Positions 1 to 11,629 of a DNA stretch of 64,000 nt are shown here, in pieces. The notes under the pieces are model-generated. The model was given only the letters and a program-made list of their open reading frames with translations, made no database searches and was not told the DNA's origin. A program made the translations under genes and the position numbers. Position 1 is the stretch's first letter; each line of letters opens with the position of its first letter. This DNA is from Patiria miniata (lineage: Eukaryota > Echinodermata > Asteroidea > Valvatida > Asterinidae): the NCBI RefSeq assembly GCF_015706575.1, contig NW_024037074.1:26153334-26217333 (forward strand), written 5' to 3'.

Positions 1-141
1 GAATACGACCGTGTCGCCCACATTTGCAGCGATCTGTCTCTGTGGACCTTCGTCCAGGCTGATTGAAGCTGCATATTGAAGGCTGATAGCGAACACGGCA
101 ATGGCAGTAACAACGGGCATTCCCATCCCAGCACACTGCAT
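1..141 (-). CDS. Partial Ig-receptor gene, N-terminus only
   Basis: On the minus strand an open frame starts with ATG at 141 and runs off the left edge after 47 codons. It encodes a hydrophobic leader (residues about 8-25, VVTAIAVFAISLQYAA) followed by ISLDEGPQRQIAANVGDTVVF. This matches the start of the V-type domain in the genes at 29.5 kb and 40.7 kb, which have VDEGPQDAHVHIGQKVTF and VDQGPTDVAVVQGGTATF after their leaders. It is therefore very likely another member of the same receptor family, with the rest outside the window. The methionine at residue 1 was chosen as the first one before the leader; residues 6 and 8 are other possible starts. Domain content beyond strand B cannot be seen. 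Confidence 0.7.
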   Translation of the reverse strand, partial: MQCAGMGMPVVTAIAVFAISLQYAASISLDEGPQRQIAANVGDTVVF

Positions 142-1478
142 GTCTACAACTTTCTTGAATTCTGTTCACAGTCTGATCTCTATTGCCGTCGCCGACTACA
201 ACATCTCAACAAACGTATGCGTTTGATTTATATCGAGAAAAGGTTGTAACAGGTCGTCTTATAGCAGCGCTGAGCTGATTCACTTTCCGGTCTGACGATG
301 GCTGTCGGGGGCTGAGTGCGTAAACTGGGAACTTGGATCGGTTGCTTTTCTATGAGTCATCGCCAAGAATGCAAGGAGTCCCTGGCCATGACGTTCAAGT
401 TCAATGCACCGTGTCATACTTGTCAGTTTCAATGTGTCATCAACACACATTGTAGCCTTGGGTGACACCCGGGGTATACCCCTCATGATCAGTGGTGGGA
501 ACGAATGACGTGTTGTCATTATAGTGTCATTCTCGCGAAAGATTTTAATACAATGAGTCTTGGCTTATTATGGTCAGAACCCTTTAAAACAGAAAGATTG
601 TCAGTAATGGATGTTTGCCAGATGATTCATGGCTACCTGTGTGCAGCATAATTGGTTCTCTCCCAAAAAGGAAGTAGAGAAATTAATTTTTCTACAAGTC
701 TTTGTATTATGCGTTTTCATTAACATTTTAACGTAGGCCTAAGTGTGTTTTATTTTTTTTTCTGATCAGTTACTTTTGGTACAAGCAGTTTAGTTCTACA
801 TTCCATGACCACATGGGCCTATAGAGAACTGATCTGCAGGTTGAATCAAGTCTACATGAACATCCTGTATCGAAAATGTCAGGGCGAATCGTGAAATCGG
901 GAGTTGTGGACACCGACCAAAATCACGATTTGCATGCTGTCAACACTTCTCTTGATTAGTTTTACTTTGTTCAACTGAAGGGTCCCATCCAGCTCTGAAC
1001 AGGATTCTCACCTTGCATGTATGAGAAACTTTTTATGAAATCGGACTCAAGTGCCCGGATCATTACAATGGAGTGGTTGGATGTTTTTTTTCTCAAAATT
1101 GTGATAGGCTTCGTCTGCTTTGATGTTTTGAATACAGGTACTAGTCTTGAACACCTTGGACAGTTTTGAGTATTCTCTTGAATTTTTAAAGCGAGGGCAC
1201 TTTTGTATGTGGTGATGTATTTATTGCGTGACAACCCTATTGTTTCTGAGATGCAGCTGGTGTCTGCATTAACAGTCAGATGACGGATGTATTACAAGTT
1301 CCCACGAACCTCGGTATAGAAACAACATGAAATCAGCGGTATTTATAGTTAGGATGTTGCTGTACCATCACCAGTGACCTTCACCATCATTGTGTAGGCA
1401 ATTTTTTATCCTCTGTAGTAAATGTTGTTAATTGCAGATCATTTGTGGTTGTGTTAGACGTAGACGAATTTCAAATTA
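142..1478. other. Intergenic stretch, no gene seen
   Basis: Only short open frames without recognisable domains are present. The stretch lies upstream of the partial minus-strand receptor gene, so it should hold that gene's promoter and 5' UTR, but I cannot point to a convincing core promoter. Confidence 0.5.
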
Positions 1479-1594
1479 GCATTAAAACCGAGGCTCTCAG
1501 TGCTAAGCCATTGAATGAATTGAGGGCCTTTTTTTAATCCTCTCATTAAAATACAACGCTGAGCCCTTGGTTTCAGTGTCAATTTGAATTCGTC
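1479..1594 (-). repeat. Dispersed copy of a protein-like fragment
   Basis: This stretch is clearly similar to 56100-56220 (inside pygopus intron 1), sharing long runs such as ggctctcagtgctaagcca. Read on the minus strand, both copies give the peptide GPQFIQWLSTESLG. In this copy the flanking frame is degenerate. It looks like a piece of a former coding exon carried on a repeat, but I do not recognise the protein. Confidence 0.5.
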
Positions 1595-2422
1595 TTTAGC
1601 AATATTAAAAACAAAATGCTGAGTTTAAACACACTGACTGAATACCATAAGAAGAAAACCGCCAAATGGGAATCCTCATGTACCCTTTACCAATTTCCAG
1701 TTATTTCAGAAACAATTTTCAGCGTTGCCTTCACCTGTCGGTTTCGTGACCGTGTCTCTGGAATAGTAAACCACAATATTATAATGTTGTTTTTTAAATC
1801 GGGCAAGAAAAGCCAAGACAGCGCGGAATTTTAATTATGGTTCTGTCGGTAGTAATAATTTAAAAGAAATAAGATCTTTTTTATACATTCGAGACAACCT
1901 AGGACACACAAATATTATCTTCTGACAATTTATAGGCCTATATATATTAGAAAACTCTTGAGTTGAAGTATGTGTGATTTTCCATGCGAACGTAGGGCCT
2001 ACTGTACATACATTCTTGTAAGTCAAATTTGCTAATTTGGCAAAGCTTTTATCTTCAACAAACACCCAGCCCAACTGAAGTCTTGTGCAAACTCAGTCCC
2101 TGAAGTTAGAAATGTATCATTTTGTCGAAGGATTAAATTGAACTGTGTAGGTCTTTCTCCTTTATATGCCTCCTTTTTTCTTTTTCTTTTTGTAGGGAGG
2201 AAGGGTCTATTATTGTACTCACCGAAATGGGCTTCTAGCCAAACGAAAAGGAACAGCAATTATGCAAATTGTCATACGCATTTCCGGTAGGTACGGGAAA
2301 CATTGGAATCGTTACTTCGGTACAGCACCATGCTGCACCTGATGGTGAAAAGAAATGGATTCCATGCTTGTTCACAATTTGAATCGCACGCAGTTGATTT
2401 CTCTAAAGTGCTGACAAATTGA

Positions 2423-2768
2423 TGGGCGCACAAGGGCGGATCCAGGGGGGGGGGGGGGGGGCAAAGGGGGCCATGCCCCCCCCCCCCCCAAAAAAAAACG
2501 AAACCAATTTTTTTTTTTTTTTATGTGACATCGCAATAAAGGCAGGCAATGAGTACACCACCATCTTTTCCTCAAAAAAACATTGGTTAAAGTGGTCAGA
2601 AATTGCCTCAGATCGCACCACAGAGCATCTAGAATCCAAAAAATTTTCGGGGCCCTTAAGCGGGCCCCGAACCCCACGCCGTAATTTTTTGGACCCACTT
2701 TTTTGGGGCACCAAAATTTTTTTGGGCCCCCCCAAAAATTGTGTTCTGGATCCGCCCTTGTGGGCGCA
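2423..2768. mobile_element. hAT-type MITE with perfect 8-bp TSD
   Basis: A 330-bp element (2431-2760) has terminal inverted repeats CAAGGGCGGATCCAG / CTGGATCCGCCCTTG. It is flanked on both sides by tgggcgca (2423-2430 and 2761-2768), a perfect 8-bp direct repeat as expected of hAT transposition. The subterminal parts are long G and C runs, and there is no transposase. Its right half (about 2595-2760) is closely related to 8240-8405 and 18985-19140, and a fragment is at 16050-16085. Overlapping open frames within it are by-products of the inverted repeats. Confidence 0.85.
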
Positions 2769-3835
2769 TGCCAGCTTTTGACCTCCTGCGTACCCTCCGT
2801 TGTACATGTTCATAATTTGTTTTCCTCCCGACACATTCGGGTGTCGGGCATGGCATTAAGAGTACGGGTTTTATGACAAAATCACATTGACTTTCTGACT
2901 TGCACTTTGACTGCTAAAAAAAACCGGCATGGATGTAACCAAATTAGTCCCTTACAGAAGTACGCATCTGTGTTCCGTGTACATGTACCTTGGTGAAAAT
3001 AGAGTCTATAATAGAGTCTATATTAAAAGATTTTTGTAAGCATGATTATTAATAAACACTGACGCATGGACTGCGCTTGCTTTCATGTACCTCTTCATGT
3101 CGCTAGAGGGCCTCCGTCAACTCAACGTAAACATGGAAACCGGGCAACATTTTCCCAAATAAATCTCTCTTGAAGACATGGTCCAGACATCCTTTAAAGT
3201 GTTCAAATGAAAGTTTACTATCTGATGTACAAGGTAAGCTAAACAAATAGTGTGTTTTCCCGCTTCTAAAGTGGCGTCAGGATACTACATTCTTACCGAA
3301 ATGTATTTAGGAAAAACAACTGCCTGTCAGCTTAGACTATTTCCCTCCCCCCCCCCCCCCCCACCCCCCATTGTTGAAGTCCAAAGGGCAATGGGGTCAC
3401 GGGAACCAGATTCAGCTAATATACCGCAACGAAGAGCCACACCTATTATAATGTCCAAGATATAGTCTGCTTCGAACAGCAAGATGACGCCACCCAGGCT
3501 TTTGATTTTAGCTTGCTGACTGGGTTAAAAACTGGCTATCTTGCAACACGGAGTGGTCTGTCTGCAAATTTGTTGTCATCCCCTACCATCTATTTAGTCT
3601 TGCAACGCCCATGTCCAAATGCACAAGATTTCTACCCCAAAACACTTACAACTTTCAACTTACAGGGACTCAAAGATTAACACAGGCTCCTGCCAAATGA
3701 ATTAAGAACGTCAAGACAGGAAGGCCATCGGGGAAATGAATGTGTTGTGTGCTGCTTTTGTAACCTTCACTCTTCCTTTTATCAAACCCTCTAAAATAGT
3801 CTCTGTATGGTTGCCAGTCCTTGTATTGATACGGA
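2769..3835. other. Intergenic stretch with a poly-C tract
   Basis: No gene is seen. A C-rich low-complexity tract lies at about 3348-3369. The last few hundred bases lie immediately upstream of the plus-strand receptor gene and should contain its promoter. Confidence 0.45.
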
Positions 3836-5296
3836 ATGATCACAAGTTACCAAAATGGTATCCAATTTGATGTTGAAGATGTTTGTCTGTACCAGCCACG
3901 GAGGATTCACCCTCTACGCTGCCCTGTTGTGTCTCTATCTGTCCATGAGGACGACTTTCTCACAGTCGCCGGAGTGCATGAGGTGCGATCCTGCGCCTGG
4001 GAGCGACGGCAGCTTTGCCGTTGGCGACTCGATAAACTCATTACTTATTACAAAGGGAAGATGAGGGTGGCCGGTCCGGGCCTCAATTTGACCTGTTATC
4101 GCTGCGACCTCGCGCCGGAGGACAACGGCATAAACCTCACTTGTACCGTGACCACGTCTGCCTTGAATGAGCAGTGTAACTGCTCCCTGATGCCGCTGAG
4201 AATCTTACCGAATGCCACCATCCTACCTCCAGCATCTAGGCCTGAGGTGGGGTCTTATGCAACCTTCGAATGTTACGGGGAGGGTGTGCCTGGTATTGCC
4301 CACTACACATGGACAGCCATAAACAGTGAAGACCGAGAGGCAATATCTTCCGAAAACTACACACTTTTGGCCGATGGTCGAGTTATGGTGATGAAAGCAC
4401 AGGGCGACTTCGAGCTTTTCTGCGCAGTCAGGGTGCCTTCTGGACTTTCAGGCAATTCTAGCGTGATATCAGTTGTAGTAACAGATCCAGCGGGGCTGAC
4501 AGCGACCCCTTGCCCTGGGGCATATCCCATCGCCGCCGTGCTTGCAGTTCAAGCTGCGGTGACAGTGGCTGCACTCGCATCCGTCTGGTGTCTGTGGAAG
4601 AGAATGCAAAAGATCAAGCCACCAGCTCCTCACAACGGATCGCACTCGGAGCAGAGAGCGGATGAGGGCCACGGGGCTGCATTCGTAGAAGCTGGGCACG
4701 AAAACCAAGACCATGCCTATGCTACAGTGGACAATGACGAAGATGCCGCAGCAGGCGACAGTTGTGCAAATACGACACCAGATGAGGATCCGACCCATGA
4801 TACTTCCATCATCTCGGAGTATCTCGATTTTAGGGACTCGCCCAGACATAACAGAAGGAAGAACACTAGACAAGAGTATGCGTATGCGTTCGCTAGCAGG
4901 TCTGGGAACACATTATCTGATGAGGGCACGACGGGGAAGTCTCATGATACTTCCATCATCTCTGAGTACCTAGAACTGAGGGACATGCCCACACCTCATA
5001 GGCAGGACACATCGGCAAGACAGGACTATGCGTACGCCGCAGTGGACACGAACAACGACACTCAGGCACGTGGGGATGAGAGCATGTCAGCCGATATGGT
5101 AATGGAAGCAAAGTCTGGCGATACCACAATCATATCTGAGTATCTTGAATTGGGGGACTCTCTGCCGCAACACAAGAAAAACCAGGAGTGCGCTTCAGGA
5201 AGCCCAGATTCTAAATGTCCTACTTTTCAGAAAGCTGAGGGGAAAGACGCTTCAGAAAGCGTGTACGAAAAGGTATCAATAGGCGAGGACGACTAG
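3836..5296 (+). pseudogene. Divergent Ig receptor with repeated ITIMs, frameshifted near its start
   Basis: A 486-codon open frame encodes the end of an Ig domain (LTCYRCDLAPEDNGINLTC), a second Ig domain (cysteines near residues 146 and 196, with SVISVVV after VPSGLSGNSS), a membrane span at about 230-254 and a tail of about 230 residues. The domain-linking block NCSLMPLRILPNATILPP is shared with the other receptors. The plausible leader is in another frame: ATG at 3855 gives a hydrophobic leader and then SPEC...FAVGDSINS, which aligns with the start of domain 2 in the paralogues. That frame ends at 4064. About eleven residues that should hold the strand-B cysteine are missing where the frames change. 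The whole V domain is absent. The tail has three copies of TSIISEYL or TTIISEYL (Tyr 329, 378, 436), two of which are strict ITIMs (SEYLEL), plus SVYEKV (Tyr 477) and YAYA/HAYATV motifs. It may be a recent pseudogene, an assembly error, or a gene using an unusual start. Confidence 0.6.
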
Positions 5297-7638
5297 ATGA
5301 CCGGGCAAGACACGAACGACTGCCGTAGTGAACACCTTACTAGGAATCACGGAGCAAACTGTTTGAGTCAATTATCACTTAGGCCTACATCCTTCGTGTG
5401 CATATTTTGTTCACTTTCCAGTTACCCGGTTCGGTATTCCAAAACAGCGATACAAAATGCAAAGTGCTGCCATTGTAGATGCCACTTTGAACAACACAGA
5501 CGCATATACTAATTATGGTACAGTTATTCACACTTGAATGTTTTTAAGTGTAATACTACAAAAACACAGCGCATTTGGGAGCCTCCTATAATTATAGTCC
5601 TCGATACTCACACACAAAATTTCAACTCGTGTGCGACCAAATAAATAAATAATAAAAGTCGCTGAGCCCTAGTTTGTGCAGAAAAGATTCGCGCGTGGAT
5701 GCCAACTGATTTTCCCCAGGAACACCCTACAAAAATGCAGTCTGTGTATCACCCGTTGTCAACGGAGCCCTCTCCGTAACCAACGTTTGATATATCTGAG
5801 CAATGCAAATTCATGCGACCGCGCGCTTGCCAATCCGATTCGACTTTAAAAACTGTGACGTAATTTCGATCAGAAATGTGGACTAAGCTGTTGAGTGTGT
5901 CAGTTTGGCTGACAAGTTTTTTTTGGTAATGCAACAACGGGTTGCGGAAGATCAAGACCGCTGAAAGGTCAGAATCTCGAGGTCAAGACGCAGTCTTGTT
6001 TTGCATAATTAATCGACTAATACTCTCGCATATCATAAACATTTGTACAGCAAAGGTCTATCATAGACTAGCAAAAAGGACAGGAAATTTGTTGATGAGT
6101 TCTACATGTATTATGTGTGATAATGCCGATACCGGCCTGGTTTTGGCTATGATTGTCTTCTTTACAACTGTCGTTGACATTAAGTAAGTCTAAAGGTATT
6201 AGTGATTTGTAATCTGACTCTTTAGGCGATATCAATAACAATAGTATGTATTACCATGTACCCACATATTAGTTGAAGACTTTATTAAGTAGTGATTCGT
6301 TCATTAAATGTTTTTATTAAGATTGAAAGGTTACGTGATTTTTGGATTTTTATTTAATGTTAGGTTACTTGATACACTTTCTGGCCTTCATGCATACGAT
6401 TTTTTGAGAAAAGTGCATAGATATTTATAATTTTTTTTCACATCAACATTTTCACTGGCAATCATATGAAGCCGCATACCAATTCTGTTCTGCATCGTTA
6501 TTTTACATGTAAAAAGCGAATGGGTATCCAGTGCGTATTGTAAACGGAAATCTGCTTTATCGAAAAAAGAAGAATCATTTTATAAGTAACATGGGTGCTA
6601 TGTTGTACCCGTGCGGCGATGTCTATTAAATGTACATGCTTGTGAGAGCAAAGCGAATCTTAGGATCCCATAACAGCCGTAGCAAATTTGGATTTGTTTT
6701 TGGAAGAAAAAAAACCTTACACCCTTCCTAATTAGAAGCGATACATTCGTCATTGAAGTCATAAATTTACTTCATAATTATTTTAATATTCTAAGTATGA
6801 TTGAAGGTTCAGGAGTGTTCAACTCTCGTGCTGGGCTACCGAGGGAGGGGCAAGGGGAACGTGCCCCCCCCCCCACCCCTGCGGATGTCTGGGTTCCCCT
6901 CCCCCCCCCCCCATTTGAAAGCTTGTATTAACAAAAGTACTGCATTGTCAAAATTATACAACTGCCATTTTTATAGTGACCCCTTGATAACGTGATGAGA
7001 GCCCCATCATGTACGCCCCAAGTTTGACACTAGTTACGCCACTAGTTCTGGGACAAACAAAATAACCAAAAATAAAAAAAAAGTTGCTGTAAGTTAGTTC
7101 AACTGCTTGAATTAAAATGCTAGGTAGTGGCATTTCTCTGAAGCAAGGGATATTTGAAAGTATTGGGAACGTTGCCAATAAAATGGCGCAATTTCCGAAT
7201 TATTTTGGAAAAGCGTCCATTCCAACCTCCTTTCTCCTGATCACACCATTCGTGTGGTATTTATTCACCACACTATACAAGGAAATAAAATTTCCATGTT
7301 GTTCGCACTGCCTGGTGGCCGATTTCTGGAAAGTCCCTTATTGAGTTGCTATAGAGGCTGTTGGCTGTTTTGAAGGAAGTCTGTGAGCTTGCAGGACTGG
7401 CAATCAAACCACATGTGTCGCAGGGAACAGGATTTACAAAGAAGGAAAGAGGAAATGGTACAAAAAGATATGTGGATTTACTAAAAATAACATTTCTTTA
7501 AAATCCCTGGACGTTTTCGAAGTATACTTGTTCAATTGGATTTGTGTGCATCATAGGGTGGCGAAATTAATTTTGCACTAAATACAATTTGTTCAGATTT
7601 TCCTCTTAACTCTATATAAAAATAATAGCACACCGTTT
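5297..7638. other. Intergenic stretch, G/C-run fragment at 6840-6915
   Basis: No protein-coding gene is seen. At about 6838-6914 there is a G- and C-run fragment resembling the ends of the MITEs elsewhere in the window (gaggggcaaggggaacgtgc followed by long C runs), without clear terminal repeats or a target duplication. Confidence 0.4.
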
Positions 7639-7704
7639 TTGATTCAAATTTGCAAGTCTTCTCTATCGAACGGACAATGCAAATGAGTAATTCTTTACCG
7701 TACC

Positions 7705-8406
7705 AGGGGCGGGGGGGGGGGGTGTGACTGGCCGCATCGTCGCCCAGTGTCACCCCGGTGGAAATTTGTTAGCCTAATATGGTTAATGCGTTTAGGCCAA
7801 AAAAAAATGTCTCCGGCTTCTGGTATGGAGCTTGCCCAAAAAGTGGTGCGGCGACGCGGCTTTTTTTTTTTACCTGACTTTTTTGCTTCAAATGCCGTGT
7901 GATGACTGCAAATGGTGCGCGACTAAACTTAGTACAAATAGGCCTATATGGGATTGGGAGTCCAGAGAGGCCACATAAAGCTTATTCTCGACCATAACTC
8001 CATCTATAAACACGTTAAAATTGTGCAGCAGCAGGATTCCAGTCAAACCAGTGAGTTTGGTGGTTTTGAGACATCATCTTTCATTGAAAAAAAAACTTTT
8101 TCATTTTGCCGACGCGCATGGCTACAGCGACGCACGCATACCAGAAACCGGAGACTTTTTGGGGGGGCCTTAACATCCCGTTGCGATAAAGGCATGCATG
8201 CAGGCACTGCGTACACCAACTTCTTTTCCTCAAAAAAAGTGGTCAGAAATTGCCTCAGATTGCACCACAGAGCATCTAGAATCGAAACAATTTTCGGGGC
8301 CCTTGAGCGGGCTCCGAAGCTCACGCCGTAATTTTTTGGACCCACTTTTTGGGGACCCAATTTTTGTTTTGGCTCCCGACCAAATTGTGTTCTTGATCTG
8401 CCCTTG
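7705..8406. mobile_element. Degenerate G/C-run MITE, copy in unit 1
   Basis: Begins around caggggcgggggg and ends in ctgcccttg, a weak version of the inverted ends of the 2431-2760 element. Its right part (8240-8406) shares gtggtcagaaattgcctcag and the following 150 bp with that element. No matching target duplication is visible. Unit 2 has the same insertion at 18829-19142, so it predates the segmental duplication; about 370 bp inside it (7796-8170) are missing there. Confidence 0.6.
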
Positions 8407-10329
8407 CCCTATGGTGAGAATCCTAGCCAGTTCGCTGCCAGAATGCCGCCTATAAGAACGTTCGTGAATATTCGGTTAATCAAATAATGACGTAATTTAA
8501 AAATAATAGGATCTGACACAGATAGTCTCCCTCAAAAAGTCTTTAAAAAATTAATATTTATAAATTGATAAGTCTAATAGATATGTGTACCAATCATTTC
8601 CCCCCATACTTGAGAGCTGGCACCGCATGCTCACCAGACCCTGGTCTGTCCGAGCCTCACGCCAACATAAACACTCCGGTCCTGTCTGGAAATACACCAA
8701 AGCCAACAGGAACTGGCACGACACTCCCATTTAAAATAATGACTAAGGCAATTAAATAAGTTCTGTCGGTTGCACTTTCTGTCATATAAATAGAAGGACC
8801 ACTTAGTGAAATCTTGTAAGTGAATTTGGTGTTGAAATCAAGCGAACTCATTAAATTTGCAATCTTGCCTGAAAAGGTATATGCGTTGGGAAAAGTCAGA
8901 ACATTCTAGGCGGCCTTGATTGAATGCCTTAAATTGAATATACCTTGAATGTGAAAATGGTATACGTACATGTACGTGATAAGGAACTATGTTTATCTTA
9001 TATATTATTTTACTTAATAAGTATCGGGAAAACATTTAAACTAAATTATAGCATACACTCAAACTACTGTCTGAGTGATGTATGTGGTGCGTTTTGCGAA
9101 TTTGAAAAGTAAAAATGAAATCAACAAAATTAGCTGGCCTACTGTTTCAGTCTTAAGCAAGACTTGCCTTTTTTTTTCTTTTCTTTTTTTTGCTTTTGAA
9201 ACGTTGGAGGTCACCTAATTTTGATGATTTGTATATTTCAGGCCAATCCAGTCAGTAGGCAATTTGCAGCAGTTTATTTCACAATCAAGTAAAAAATGAG
9301 TAAGAGAGGAATTTATTAAACAACTTCTCTAAATTATGTCAAAAATGAGACATGTACAATTCGGCCTAACATTTATATCGCTTTGCCATCTGTATAACTG
9401 TTATATTGAGAAACGGACCTTCTACAGCTAACGTTGAAAAACAATGTCATACTTCCCCATTTAAAATTCCTCAACAGACTTCAGAAATGCCAACTCATAC
9501 AAGGATATCCTGTGCATGTCTGCATGTGGTTTTCATGGCATGCCCTTGTTTGGTATGAAATTTGTATGCAGCCCCATCATCTGAACCGAAACAACAAAAA
9601 CGGGAAACGTCGGGTCTGGAGCTGTGAATTGACAATAATTATGTACATCATTGCATTGTACACTGTAAAAAGGTTGGATACAACACTAATGGACAATGCA
9701 ATTTGCCCAGCATTAGTATGAAATGAAATTACCTCATAATGGGTTGAATTGGGTAACAACTGTCAAGCTATTGGGAAGAATTTGCCCAAGAGTGTAGGCA
9801 GTTGATAATTCGGCCAGCATTGGTAGAAACATCAACCCATTTTGCACAACTGTTTTACAGTGTGTATACACAATAAAATATTCAATGCAAAGCTTGTAAA
9901 CAATCTTTGAATCTAGCCTTAAGGACTTAACAAATGTACCTTGAATGCGAGAATCGTGCGTAAATATTTCATAGAGCAACGTGTACAATCGTAAGCTATG
10001 TAACAATATAGATGCTTAGTACTATAACAAAATGTGTACACACTGTGATACAATGTATTATATACTATTGGGAAAGCTCATTAACAAAAAAACCATTACA
10101 TATAGTCTTTCAAATGTAGGTGCATTTTAACGAATATGTGAAGAATATAATTTGTGTTTTGTAAGTGGACGACCTATAGTTGTACATTATATTTAAAGCG
10201 TTTTGCACCTTACATTTTAATAATCTATACTTCATTTTATAAGGTGTACATGTATAGTAAAATGTAGTACTTTTCCACCCAATACTTATGACAAGAGAGC
10301 AATCTACATAAAGTATGCATAATGTAACG

Positions 10330-11625
10330 TGTTTATTGAAACTGTGTTACCACAAGCATTATATTTACACTAACTGCACTTGTGCTTCTAATGCTTTTGA
10401 TAGCTTACAAAATATATCAAAAATATAACATTAGTCAATTTGGCCAACTATAGCTATTTTACAAGAAGTAATGTTTAGAATTTCAGACTTTTTTAACATT
10501 TCAGCAGATTGCAAATGCATGATTATGAGATTCCAATGCCACAAATTGCGTGTATTGTCCATTCGATTCTTCAAATTTTATATTTAATTTACTCAGTAAT
10601 CAGGTGGTCTGCAATTAGAATTAAAGCCGTATGCTATACTATCATAACAATGTTAGATTACAACCGTTGTGAATCCCTTTTTTTCTACACGCAAAGTTAA
10701 AAACAATCTGTTCATTGGACGAAGCCGCAAGTACATATATTAGCATAAAGCCTATAAATATGCTTTTTAAGCCATAAATTCCTTTTATACATTATTACTA
10801 ACTCTAATGTGGCCGAAGGCGACATTTGGCAAAGTGTTTTTTAACACGCTACTCTCTTTGCTTGACAACAAGAATCTTCCAAGCATCTAATCTTTAAGAA
10901 GAGATCGGTGTGTTTTGAGGTCAATACGTTTGTTTTTTAAACGCAAACAATAACAAACTCGGCCAAGTAAGCTAGGTTCCTATTGTTGGCAGCCGTGTAT
11001 TATATTAACACTTACTGCTCTTTGTGCATCTAATTACAAAAAAAAACCGGATTTCAAATCCAGAAGTAATGTTTTTGCTTTAGCTATACAAAACACATTA
11101 AGAATAAAAGATTGGTCAATTTGGCCAATTGGCTATTCTACAAGAAGTAATATTTAGAATTTCAGACTTTTTTTTTTACACTTCAGCATATTACAGATTT
11201 ATGATTATGAGATTGCAATGCCATGAATTGCGTGTCATATTTTATATTTAATTTACTCGGATATCAGGTGGTCTGCAATAGTATATATCATAAAAATGTT
11301 AGATCACAACCGTTGTGAATCCCTTCTTTCTACACGCAAAGTTATTTAAAAAATCGGTTCATTGGACGAAGCCGCAAGTACATACTAGCATAAAGCTTAT
11401 ATATAAATATGCTTTTCAAACAAAAAAAATCCTTTTTATACATTATTACTAAGTCTAATGTGACCGAAGGCGACATTTGGCAAAGTGTTTTTTTAACACG
11501 CTACTCTCTTAAGAATCCTCCAAGCATCTAATCTGTGAGAACTGAGAAGAGATCGGTGTACTTTGAGGCTTTCTTTTAAACGCAAACACTTACAAATTGG
11601 TCAAGTAAGCTACGTTCCTATTGTT
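10330..11625. repeat. Internal tandem duplication in the 3' flank of gene 2
   Basis: Two related segments of about 650 bp lie head to tail (about 10330-10980 and 10990-11625). Both contain caagaagtaatgtttagaat-like sequence, gattatgagatt, cattggacgaagccgcaagt and gccgaaggcgacatttggca. The same pair is present in unit 2 (about 21050-21720 and 21730-22370), so this small duplication is older than the large one. No coding sequence is seen. Confidence 0.7.
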
Positions 11626-11629
11626 GGAA

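Noticed and set aside
3855..4064. Independent 69-codon secreted peptide gene
   Set aside because: The peptide after the leader aligns with the start of domain 2 of the neighbouring receptors, so it is better read as the 5' part of the frameshifted receptor.
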